The notes beneath the pieces are model-generated. The model was not told where the DNA came from. It saw nothing but the letters and a program-made list of their open reading frames with translations, and did not search any database. Source: Pseudomonas viridiflava (lineage in GTDB: Bacteria; Pseudomonadota; Gammaproteobacteria; Pseudomonadales; Pseudomonadaceae). From it: a stretch of 64,000 nucleotides of DNA. The translations under genes and the position numbers were made by a program. Positions 8,505-15,969 of this stretch are shown piece by piece. Location: NCBI RefSeq assembly GCF_900583165.1, contig NZ_UTKY01000050.1:62001-126000 (forward strand), given 5' to 3'. The first letter of the stretch is position 1, and every line of letters begins with the position of its first letter.

Positions 8505-10039
8505 GACAGGCTGCCTTCTGCAGAGGGAAGCGGCGCCGCGGCCGGCTTGGCGGGCGCGGGGGTCGGCAGCAGATTCGCCACGTAGTCCTTGAGCGCAAAC
8601 TGCCGGGTGACCTGCTTGAAGCGCCAGGTTGAGCCGGGCCACAACGTGGTGTTCTTACCGGTGCGCGGGTCGAGGTACCAGCTTTGGCACCCGCCGGTGT
8701 TCCAGATGGTGCGCTTGAGCTTGGCTTGCAGCTGCTGGTTGTAGGCGCTTTCGACTGCCGGCTTGACGTCGACCGTGGCGATGCGATGCCGCTGCATCTG
8801 CTTGAGGGCGTCGAGGATGTAAGTGACTTGGGCTTCGATCATCAGGATCATCGAGTTATGCCCCAGGCCGGTGTTGGGCCCGACAATCAGGAACAGGTTG
8901 GGATAGCCCGGCACCGTGGTGCCCTTGTAGGCATGGGCGCCGTCGTGCCAGGTGTCCATCAGGTCGACGCCGTCACGGCCGATGATGCAGTCGCGGGGCA
9001 GGGGGTCGGTGGCCTGGAAACCGGTGCCGAATATCAGGCAGTCTGCCGGGTGTTTGATGCCGTCCGCCGTGACGACGCCGTCGGCTTCGACACGCAGCAC
9101 CGGGTGGGTCACCACCTCGACATTGCTGCGGGCCAGGGCCGGGTAATAGTCATTGGAGATCAGCACGCGCTTGCAGCCGATGGTGTAGTTCGGCGTCAGG
9201 GTCTTGCGCAAGGAAGGCCGTGCAACCTGCCTGTGCAGATGACGCAGGGCGATTTTCTGCACCAATTTCATCAAGCGTGGGTGCAGGGCGAAGCCCACGA
9301 CGCGGCCCTCCAGCGCCCAATAGAAGGCACCGCGCATTAGCCGTTGGGTGAAGGGCAGGTGCTTGAACAGCCAGCGTTCGACGGGTGTGATCGCTCGGTC
9401 AGGCTTGGGCATGATCCACGGTGGCGTGCGCTGGAACAGGTCCAGATGGGCCACTTGCGGTGCAATTTTCGGTACAAACTGAATAGCGCTGGCGCCTGTG
9501 CCGATCACCGCGACGCGTTTGCCCTTCAAGGAATAGTGGTGGTTCCACTGCTGGGAGTGAAAACGCTCGCCCTTAAAGGTGTCGAGCCCTGGAATATTCG
9601 GTAACGCAGGGCGCGACAAGCCGCCCATGCCCGACACCAGCACGCGCGCATTGACCTGGCGACCATTGCTAAAGCTCAGTTGCCAGCGTTGCTGCGCCTC
9701 ATCAAACACCGCGCGCGCCAGGCCCATGCCAAAGCGCAGGTAGGGCGCCAACTCAAAGCGCTCGGCGCACTGCTCCAAGTAGCCACGAATTTCTGCCTGT
9801 GGCGCGAATTGGCGGGTCCAGCCAGGGTTGGGCGCAAACGAAAACGAATACACGTGGGACTGCACATCGCAGGCGCAACCGGGGTAGTGGTTATCGCGCC
9901 AGGTGCCGCCGAGGCTGTCGGCCTGTTCGGCGATCAAGAAGTCGGTGAAGCCGGCCTCCTTGAGCTTGATGGCCATGCACAAGCCGGCAAAGCCTGAGCC
10001 GATGATGGCGATATCGATTGAATCACTGTGGGCAGTCAT
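8501..10039 (-). CDS. Baeyer-Villiger-type flavin monooxygenase
   Basis: A 512-residue class B flavoprotein monooxygenase. It has an FAD-binding GSGFAG near the N-terminus and an NADPH-binding GTGASA motif in the middle. It also carries the type I BVMO fingerprint F-x-G-x-x-x-H-x-x-x-W exactly as F155, G157, H161 and W165, though the residue after W is Asn rather than Pro or Asp. It would convert ketones to esters or lactones with O2 and NADPH. It heads the leftward operon with the SDR and the hydrolase and is divergent from the esterase. Length and context match what I recall of the P. fluorescens DSM 50106 enzyme active on linear aliphatic ketones. An AlmA-type long-chain alkane monooxygenase is less likely given the fingerprint. 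An A-rich AACAAAAA motif precedes the start. Confidence 0.88.
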   Translation of the reverse strand: MTAHSDSIDIAIIGSGFAGLCMAIKLKEAGFTDFLIAEQADSLGGTWRDNHYPGCACDVQSHVYSFSFAPNPGWTRQFAPQAEIRGYLEQCAERFELAPYLRFGMGLARAVFDEAQQRWQLSFSNGRQVNARVLVSGMGGLSRPALPNIPGLDTFKGERFHSQQWNHHYSLKGKRVAVIGTGASAIQFVPKIAPQVAHLDLFQRTPPWIMPKPDRAITPVERWLFKHLPFTQRLMRGAFYWALEGRVVGFALHPRLMKLVQKIALRHLHRQVARPSLRKTLTPNYTIGCKRVLISNDYYPALARSNVEVVTHPVLRVEADGVVTADGIKHPADCLIFGTGFQATDPLPRDCIIGRDGVDLMDTWHDGAHAYKGTTVPGYPNLFLIVGPNTGLGHNSMILMIEAQVTYILDALKQMQRHRIATVDVKPAVESAYNQQLQAKLKRTIWNTGGCQSWYLDPRTGKNTTLWPGSTWRFKQVTRQFALKDYVANLLPTPAPAKPAAAPLPSAEGSLS

Positions 10040-10060
10040 AGGCAGATTCCCGTGCTCCTG

Positions 10061-10068
10061 TTTTTGTT
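10061..10068 (-). promoter_or_regulatory. Hfq/Crc-type A-rich motif upstream of the BVMO
   Basis: On the minus strand this reads AACAAAAA, fitting the AANAANAA motif recognised by Hfq with Crc in pseudomonads. It directly precedes an AGGAG 15 bases before the ATG. Motif match only; the functional role is inferred. Confidence 0.4.
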
Positions 10069-10301
10069 TTGGCTTTTAGATAAAACACCATTGCAAAGGA
10101 AAAATGAATTAATTATTTTAAAAAAGATTTTAAATAATCTACCTGAAAATATCGCCTACGCTAGTCATTCGCTCCTCATGTGCGACCTGTCCGACGGACA
10201 GCACCTTGCGCACGCAGTTAAGGAACAGAGCGTTAACGGTAGCTGAGGCCTGCACCAATACCGGTCGGGCCGTCGGCAGCAGGGAAGCAGAGGACCGAGC
10301 T

Positions 10302-11300
10302 ATGGCTATGGAATGGATGACCGCTGGCGCCGTATTGGTTGGCGTAAGCGCGTTGTTGTGGGGGTTCAGTGCGCGGATGACGCGGCGCATTGAAGCGGCG
10401 GTGCCGATCAAGGGGCGCTTCGTCGAGGTGAATGGCGAGCGCTTTCACTATGTAGAAGAGGGCAAGGGCCCGCCGCTGGTGATGATCCACGGGCTGATGG
10501 GCAGCAGTCGCAACCTCACCTATGCGTTGTCGGGTCAGTTGGCCGCGCATTTCCGAGTGATTACTCTCGACCGTCCAGGGTCGGGTTATTCCACTCGCCA
10601 CAAAGGCACCCCGGCCGACCTGCCGGCCCAGGCTCGGCAAATCCTCGGGTTGATCAAGACCTTGGACTTGGATAAACCGCTGGTGCTGGGCCACTCCCTG
10701 GGCGGCGCGATTTCCCTGGCGCTGGCACTGGATCATCCCGAGGCGGTTTCCGGCTTGATTCTGGTGGCGCCGCTGACCCATCCCCAACCCACCTTGCCCT
10801 TGGTTTTCTGGTCACTGGCGGTACGTCCGGCCTGGTTGCGTCGCTGGGTTGCCCATACCCTCACCGTGCCCATCGGCATGCTCACCAGTCGCTCGGTGGT
10901 CAAGGGCGTGTTCGCCCCAGACCCGGCCCCTGACGATTTCGCCACCCGTGGCGGTGGGATGCTGGGCATGCGCCCGGATAATTTCTACGCGGCCTCCAGC
11001 GAGATCGCCCTGGTCAATGATTACCTGCCGGCGATGGTCAAGCGCTACCCGCAATTGACCGTGCCCATCAGCCTGATCTACGGCGCCAAGGACAAGGTGC
11101 TGGACTTCCGGCGGCACGGCCAAGCCTTGGCCGATAAGGTGCCCGGTCTCAAGCTGCAGTTGGTGGAAGGGCGCGGCCATATGCTGCCGATCACCGCGAC
11201 AGCGCGTGTTGTCGAAGCGGTCCAGCAATTGGCAAAACGCACGCGAATGCAAGAAAGCGCGACGATCCTGCATGCGCCGTTCGCACTGGCGAACAAATAA
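10302..11300 (+). CDS. Alpha/beta hydrolase, lactone esterase (EstF1-like)
   Basis: A 332-residue alpha/beta-hydrolase. It shows an oxyanion-hole HGLMGSS region near residue 63, nucleophile elbow GHSLGG with S132, and a catalytic His in GRGHML near the C-terminus. One N-terminal hydrophobic stretch could be a membrane anchor or an uncleaved signal. I start it at the ATG at 10302 because AGAGGA lies about 8 bases upstream; the frame extends to 10206 without family-like sequence. Divergent from the BVMO, it would hydrolyse the ester or lactone that enzyme makes. I recall EstF1, a lactone-active esterase of P. fluorescens DSM 50106, lying next to genes similar to cyclohexanone monooxygenase and alkane hydroxylase, which is the context seen here. 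Confidence 0.85.
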   Translation: MAMEWMTAGAVLVGVSALLWGFSARMTRRIEAAVPIKGRFVEVNGERFHYVEEGKGPPLVMIHGLMGSSRNLTYALSGQLAAHFRVITLDRPGSGYSTRHKGTPADLPAQARQILGLIKTLDLDKPLVLGHSLGGAISLALALDHPEAVSGLILVAPLTHPQPTLPLVFWSLAVRPAWLRRWVAHTLTVPIGMLTSRSVVKGVFAPDPAPDDFATRGGGMLGMRPDNFYAASSEIALVNDYLPAMVKRYPQLTVPISLIYGAKDKVLDFRRHGQALADKVPGLKLQLVEGRGHMLPITATARVVEAVQQLAKRTRMQESATILHAPFALANK

Positions 11301-11606
11301 TCATGCAGTTCATTGCGGGTCGAGTCGTCGCAAATGCCTGCTCTAGAGACCTGACCAACAGCCCAGAAAAACGACTGCCCGGTCATGTTCAAAAGGGTTC
11401 AAAAAAATAGTTGACGACCTACCGATTCCGCGTTATTTATTTAAAAAAATATTTCAATTTATATTTTGAAATGATTTTTGAAGTGCCTAAGAGCGAATAA
11501 AAATGAAAAAAACGTCTTTTATCGCATGGTTGATTTCCTGGGGCGTCCAGTGCTCCTCGGACCTGTTTGTTGCACACCTGCCAGCTCGCCTCATCCGGAG
11601 GCTGCC
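11301..11606 (+). promoter_or_regulatory. Intergenic promoter region of alkB
   Basis: This 306-base stretch between the esterase and alkB has no gene. Its middle (about 11430-11490) is markedly AT-rich compared with the surroundings, as expected of a promoter, and it contains the TTCAA-N8-TTGAA palindrome listed separately. The last bases carry a strong GGAGG ribosome site 5 bases before the alkB ATG. Confidence 0.55.
11451..11472. promoter_or_regulatory. Operator-like palindrome ATTTCAA-N8-TTGAAAT upstream of alkB
   Basis: A perfect 7-base inverted repeat: arm 11451-11457 ATTTCAA, 8-base AT spacer, arm 11466-11472 TTGAAAT. The same TTCAA-N8-TTGAA core occurs upstream of fadE at 15858-15875. 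Two sites with equal spacing in front of two genes of one pathway suggest a shared dimeric regulator; none is encoded in the island. Confidence 0.5.
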
Positions 11607-12887
11607 ATGAATCAGACTCTGGCAGCGCCGGCCGTATGGGCCGATGGCAAGCGTCATCTCTGGTGGCTGGGCATCATGCCCTTGGCGACGCCACTGCTGT
11701 CCGGCGCCTTGGCAATCGGTACCGGCATCCAGCAATTATGGTGGGTGGGCGTATTGGTGATCTTCGGCCTGATCCCCCTGATCGACGGCCTGCTCGGCGA
11801 AGACGTCAGCAACCCGCCTGAATCCGCCGTCAGCCACCTCGAAACCCAAAGCTACTATCGCTGGATCGTCTACACGGGGGTCGTATTTGTAATCTCCTCA
11901 GTGGTGATCACCGGCTGGCTCGCCGCCGGGGGTATTGAATGGATCATCCAGGGTGGCCTGTTGCAAGCGACCGCCGGCCTTGAACCTTCAAGCTGGCTGG
12001 CCCACGCCGCTGACTTCATCACTGCCCGTACTCAGTTGCATGGCGAACCCAGTTGGGTGACTTACCTGGCGATGGCCATGGCCACCGGCGCGGCTACGGG
12101 GATCGCCATCAACACCGCTCACGAGCTGGGGCACAAACCCAAGCCGCTGGAAGTGTTTCTTGCCAAGGTCACCCTGGCACCGACCTTCTACGGGCACTTC
12201 TACACCGAACATAACCGCGGCCACCACGTGCGCGTCGCCACGCCGGAAGATCCGGCCAGCTCGCGCCTGGGTGAAAGTTTCTGGGCCTTCCTGCCACGCT
12301 CGGTGTGGTTCAGCGCCCGCTCGGCCTGGAACCTTGAGCGTGAACGCCTGCGCAAACTGGGCCTGCCGGCGTGGCACTGGCAAAACGGCGTACTCAGCGC
12401 CTGGATGTACAGCGTGGTGTTGTGGGGCGCGATGATCGCTTGGCTGGGGGTGGCGGTGATTCCGTTCCTGATTATCCAGGGCATCTACGGTTTCTCGTTG
12501 CTTGAAGTGGTCAACTACGTCGAACACTACGGCCTTAAACGCCAGAAGTTGCCCAATGGCCGTTATGAGCGTTGCTCGCCACGCCACTCCTGGAACAGTA
12601 ATCGCATCGTGACCAACATCTTCCTGTTCCAACTGCAACGGCACTCCGATCACCATGCCAACCCCACGCGTAGTTATCAGTCATTGCGCCACTTTGATGA
12701 ATCGCCGCAACTGCCTTATGGCTACGCCAGCATGATTGTGTGGGCCTATGTACCGTACTTGTGGCGACGTCGCATGGACCACCGAGTACTCAATCACTAT
12801 GCCGGGGATATCACCCTGGCCAATCTTCAGCCGTCTCAGCGTTTGAAGTATTTAGAGAAATACAGCGGTTCTGCCAAACCGTTCTAA
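11607..12887 (+). CDS. alkB: Alkane 1-monooxygenase AlkB
   Basis: A 426-residue integral membrane non-haem di-iron alkane hydroxylase with several N-terminal membrane segments. All family histidine boxes are present: HELGHK from H172, EHNRGHH from E201 followed by VATPEDP, NYVEHYG from N303 and LQRHSDHH from L343. It hydroxylates the terminal carbon of medium or long n-alkanes using O2 and electrons from rubredoxin. No rubredoxin or rubredoxin reductase gene is in this window, so those must come from elsewhere. The start at 11607 has GGAGG 5 bases upstream; the frame is open further upstream to 11478 but through AT-rich promoter-like DNA. Transcribed like the praA, praB, porin and fad genes downstream. 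Confidence 0.96.
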   Translation: MNQTLAAPAVWADGKRHLWWLGIMPLATPLLSGALAIGTGIQQLWWVGVLVIFGLIPLIDGLLGEDVSNPPESAVSHLETQSYYRWIVYTGVVFVISSVVITGWLAAGGIEWIIQGGLLQATAGLEPSSWLAHAADFITARTQLHGEPSWVTYLAMAMATGAATGIAINTAHELGHKPKPLEVFLAKVTLAPTFYGHFYTEHNRGHHVRVATPEDPASSRLGESFWAFLPRSVWFSARSAWNLERERLRKLGLPAWHWQNGVLSAWMYSVVLWGAMIAWLGVAVIPFLIIQGIYGFSLLEVVNYVEHYGLKRQKLPNGRYERCSPRHSWNSNRIVTNIFLFQLQRHSDHHANPTRSYQSLRHFDESPQLPYGYASMIVWAYVPYLWRRRMDHRVLNHYAGDITLANLQPSQRLKYLEKYSGSAKPF

Positions 12888-12947
12888 TACGCATCAAACA
12901 TTGGTTAACACGCTCGGGATCTGTGTATCGCGCAGGTTTCTATCGCC

Positions 12948-12960
12948 CAGGCTTTGCCTG
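12948..12960 (+). terminator. Small hairpin after alkB
   Basis: CAGGC-TTT-GCCTG, a 5-base-pair hairpin 60 bases after the alkB stop, followed by GAAAAC rather than a T-run. It may be a weak terminator or transcript end; low certainty. Confidence 0.25.
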
Positions 12961-12990
12961 AAAACGTTGCAAGAAAGTGGTTTGACCCGA

Positions 12991-13001
12991 ACAAAAATAA
13001 T
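12991..13001 (+). promoter_or_regulatory. Hfq/Crc-type A-rich motif before praA
   Basis: AACAAAAATAA lies just upstream of the praA ribosome site (AAGGGAAGG) and matches AANAANAA. It could give Crc/Hfq translational repression; inferred from motif and position only. Confidence 0.4.
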
Positions 13002-13021
13002 TAAAGGGAAGGACGTACACC

Positions 13022-13516
13022 ATGCAAACACCTGCCAAGTTCACCACCCATATTGTATTGGCCGCGCTGGGTCTTATTGCCTATCACCAGGCCCAGGCCG
13101 CACGCATCGAACCGGCCGGCAGTGCCTTTACTGCCCAGGGACCCATCAGTTTTTCCAAGGGCGCGTTGATCAGCGCCGACTGCACCATCAAGGTCGCCGG
13201 CAAAGTGGCGGCCGATGGCGCGTCAGTCAATGTCGATAAAGTCGAATTCGAAGGCGGCCTCAAATGCAGCCGGGTTGAAGCCATTAACTTGCCGTGGATA
13301 TTAATCGCCAAAGATACCAAGAGCGGGTCCATGTCGAAGATCAGCGTGGACGTTCACGCCTTCGGCCTGGGCGGCAAGTGCGGGCCTTCAACCGCCGACG
13401 GTACGTGGGATAACGCCACCGGCAAGTTGGAAGCCGCTGATGTGCCGATTGGCGAAGACTGCAAGATCAAGACGGTGTCAATCAAGATGCCGCCGAACTT
13501 CAAAGTGGTTGAGTAA
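13022..13516 (+). CDS. praA: PraA-like exported protein (alkane oxidation activator family)
   Basis: A 164-residue exported protein with a signal peptide ending AQA at about residue 27. The mature part starts RIEPAGSAF and contains four scattered cysteines, which may form disulfides. It is related to the next gene: both mature proteins begin with an EPAG/APAG-SAF/AAF segment and share a beta-rich pattern. I identify the pair with PraA/PraB, small secreted proteins of P. aeruginosa linked to growth on hexadecane. Which paralogue is which rests on similarity recalled from memory. It follows alkB by 134 bases. AAGG precedes the ATG. Confidence 0.7.
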   Translation: MQTPAKFTTHIVLAALGLIAYHQAQAARIEPAGSAFTAQGPISFSKGALISADCTIKVAGKVAADGASVNVDKVEFEGGLKCSRVEAINLPWILIAKDTKSGSMSKISVDVHAFGLGGKCGPSTADGTWDNATGKLEAADVPIGEDCKIKTVSIKMPPNFKVVE

Positions 13517-13649
13517 GCGTCAGATGTTATTGCGGTAGTTGAATTGAGATTTGGCTGGAAAGGGAAGTTCCGCTTGTTTCACCGTGACCTCTCGTTCATG
13601 GCCATTACCCCTGGCGAAATGAATTCGCCTAAACATGTGAGGAAAAACA

Positions 13650-14153
13650 ATGAAAAGCTTGAAAACCCTCGTTTGTGCAACTTCTTTTGCTCTGTGCTTT
13701 GGCGCCGTATCGATGGCCAATGCAGCGACCATTGCACCTGCTGGCGCGGCTTTTACAACGTCGGGCACCATTAGCGTGCGGTCGCCGGCGTCCCTGAATA
13801 TTCCAGTGACTTGCAACATTGTTTTCAAGGGTACCGTGAATAGCGGGGGGGCTGGCGCGTCGATCACTGGTGCCACGGTCAGCGGTTCCAACCCTCTGTG
13901 TGCTGTTCCGGTGTTGAGCAACCTGCCATGGCCGCTGACCGTTGCCGGCACGGGCCCTGACGCGTTCACCGGCACTGTTAGCGGTGTGAAATTCAAAATC
14001 GTCAACGACTGCAACACGACGCCGGTGAGCATCGCGGTTAACTGGAAGAACTCCACCAACTCGCTGAGTATTTCGACGCCTCAAACGGTGGGCTCTTGCA
14101 GCATTACCGCGCTCACTGCTGTTCCGTCTCCCGCCTTTACCGTTAGCCCATAA
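13650..14153 (+). CDS. praB: PraB-like exported protein (alkane oxidation activator)
   Basis: A 167-residue exported protein with a signal peptide ending ANA at about residue 26 and mature start ATIAPAG. It is rich in Gly, Ser, Thr and Val, as expected of a secreted beta protein, with several cysteines. I recognise the PraB family, annotated as an activator of alkane oxidation and reported at the surface or in biofilm material; its mechanism is not settled. GAGG lies about 7 bases before the start. A strong hairpin follows at 14196-14219, so praB may be the end of a transcript or sit before a processed or attenuated junction with the porin gene. Confidence 0.8.
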   Translation: MKSLKTLVCATSFALCFGAVSMANAATIAPAGAAFTTSGTISVRSPASLNIPVTCNIVFKGTVNSGGAGASITGATVSGSNPLCAVPVLSNLPWPLTVAGTGPDAFTGTVSGVKFKIVNDCNTTPVSIAVNWKNSTNSLSISTPQTVGSCSITALTAVPSPAFTVSP

Positions 14154-14195
14154 GTACGCTGAGTGCTTGACGTGATGATCACACGTTGAAATGGG

Positions 14196-14222
14196 CAAGT
14201 GCCTCGAAAGAGGCACTTGTTT
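14196..14222 (+). terminator. Hairpin between praB and the FadL-like porin
   Basis: A perfect 10-base-pair stem, CAAGTGCCTC and GAGGCACTTG, with a GAAA tetraloop, then TTT. It ends 45 bases before the porin ATG. It may be a full terminator, or a stabilising or partial terminator that sets the praB-to-porin ratio. Confidence 0.7.
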
Positions 14223-14264
14223 GAAGAGGTCGCAAGGGTGAAATACAACAATACGGAGTGGGGC

Positions 14265-15680
14265 ATGAATAATAAGAAAATACACGCACGCACGTTACTG
14301 GGCATGGCCGTGATCGGTGGCCTGATGGTTATGACGGGCAGTGCGCACGCCGGCGGGTTCTCTACTCCGACGTTCGGGGCGGAGGGCTGGGGCCGCGCAT
14401 TCGGTGGTGGTTCGATGTTCAAGAATGATCCGTCCGCGGCCTATAACAACCCGGCAGCGATGGCCTTCATTGACCGCAATATCTCGCAGTTCAACGTGGA
14501 CTATGCGCGAATCAATATCCACTACAAGGGTAGCGCCAGGGACTATGCGGGCAACCCGACGTCCACTACGACCGTTGATCCTGATACCTTTGAATTCAAT
14601 TCCGTGCCTCGCGAAGGTGACGGTGGGCAAGGCGGCTTTACCGCCTGGGTGCCGACCGGATTTATGGTCATGCCCATCGGCGACCGTTTCGCCTTTGGTC
14701 TGAGCCAAGTGGTGCCCATGGGCGCACGCACGACCTGGGACAATGACTGGAAAGGCCGAGACTTTGCGGTGGACACACGTATCGAAACCGTTGGTCTGAC
14801 GGGGTCGCTTTCGTTCAAGGTCAACGATGAGTTTTCCATCGGCGGTGGTGCCATTGTTCAGCACACCAAAGGGTTCGTCAGCCAGAACGTTGACCTCTAT
14901 GCCGCTGCGGCGCTTGCTCCGAATTCGATCCCGTTTCCCGCTGGCATTGGCTATTCGCTGATGCGGGTCAAAGTCGATAACACCTCGGTGGGCTGGTTTG
15001 CCGGCCTGGCCTGGAAGCCCACCCCACAAGACACGCTGGGTTTGAACTACCACGCCAAGATCAAGAACAAGCTCGAGGGTAAATACAACATTTACGCCGA
15101 CGAAGGTTCAACGGGTCTGATTGAGGGGGGCTTGCCAGGTATTTTGTATCCAGGCCTGAACCTTCAAATGAACGGTAAAGCGTCGACCCAATTGGACGTT
15201 CCGGCCAGCGCCGCTTTCGATTGGGTTCACCAGTTCAATGATCGTTTTACCCTCGGCGCGAGTGTCCTGTGGACACAGTGGTCTTCATTCAAAAACCTGA
15301 CGCTGAAATCTGAAGGGTCGACCATTGTCGCCATTCCTTACAACTACAAGGACGCCTGGATGGTCTCCCTCGGCGGCGACTATAAGCTCACCGATGATTT
15401 TACGTTGCGCGCAGGGGTTGCGACCGACCAGACACCCACGCGTAACTCTACCCGCGACCCACGTATTCCGGATGGTGACCGTATCTTCACTTCCCTGGGC
15501 TTCGGTTACAAAATCAGGGCTATTCCAGGCCTGGGCATCGACGGCTCCTACTCCCACCAGTTCGTGGAAAAAGCCAAGTTGAAAACCCAGAACCAGGATC
15601 GATTGGGCGGTGCCTCGCTCGATGGTAAAGCCGATGCCTATGGCGATGTCTTGGCCCTGGGGATTACGTACGAGTTCTGA
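14265..15680 (+). CDS. FadL-family outer-membrane transporter for hydrophobic substrates
   Basis: A 471-residue outer-membrane beta-barrel of the FadL/OmpP1/Toluene_X family. The signal peptide ends AHA at residue 29, leaving the typical mature start GGFSTPTFG. The NPA motif (AYNNPAAM) that marks the N-terminal plug follows. Amphipathic strands run to a C-terminal aromatic end (ITYEF), the usual BAM-recognition signal. Its place between praB and fadE implies uptake of alkanes or fatty acids. I start at 14265, where GGAG precedes the ATG; the open frame reaching back to 14199 runs through the upstream hairpin and is not coding. Confidence 0.92.
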   Translation: MNNKKIHARTLLGMAVIGGLMVMTGSAHAGGFSTPTFGAEGWGRAFGGGSMFKNDPSAAYNNPAAMAFIDRNISQFNVDYARINIHYKGSARDYAGNPTSTTTVDPDTFEFNSVPREGDGGQGGFTAWVPTGFMVMPIGDRFAFGLSQVVPMGARTTWDNDWKGRDFAVDTRIETVGLTGSLSFKVNDEFSIGGGAIVQHTKGFVSQNVDLYAAAALAPNSIPFPAGIGYSLMRVKVDNTSVGWFAGLAWKPTPQDTLGLNYHAKIKNKLEGKYNIYADEGSTGLIEGGLPGILYPGLNLQMNGKASTQLDVPASAAFDWVHQFNDRFTLGASVLWTQWSSFKNLTLKSEGSTIVAIPYNYKDAWMVSLGGDYKLTDDFTLRAGVATDQTPTRNSTRDPRIPDGDRIFTSLGFGYKIRAIPGLGIDGSYSHQFVEKAKLKTQNQDRLGGASLDGKADAYGDVLALGITYEF

Positions 15681-15857
15681 TTGCGCAAGCGTTGCCAGGC
15701 CGGGGTAGAACTGCAGTCAGCGCATCTTTCTGCAGGCTGTTACACCGGCCAAGGACCGACGGGTTGCCCACGCGGCCCGTTCCGATTTTCTGACTGGTTA
15801 AACCGAAAAGGCTGACTCGCTCAGCCGAATTTTTTTGCCAAGTCATTAAATAAAAAT

Positions 15858-15875
15858 TTCAAAACAAAATTTGAA
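15858..15875. promoter_or_regulatory. Operator-like palindrome TTCAA-N8-TTGAA upstream of fadE
   Basis: TTCAA at 15858-15862 and TTGAA at 15871-15875 with an 8-base AT-rich spacer, about 95 bases before the fadE ATG. Core and spacing are the same as at 11453-11470 before alkB. The 289-base gap 15681-15969 holds nothing else I recognise. Confidence 0.5.
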
Positions 15876-15969
15876 TTTAGCTTTCCAAGTTTGTAGTGTG
15901 GCTTTATGCCGCTGGTCATTCCGGCCTGCCGCACCCAAGCCGTACCCTGAATTGAGTAGAGGTATCCCC

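Noticed and set aside
8501..10039. Flavin monooxygenase as AlmA (long-chain alkane monooxygenase)
   Set aside because: It has the BVMO fingerprint F-x-G-x3-H-x3-W and sits with an alcohol dehydrogenase and an esterase, which fits ketone oxidation better.
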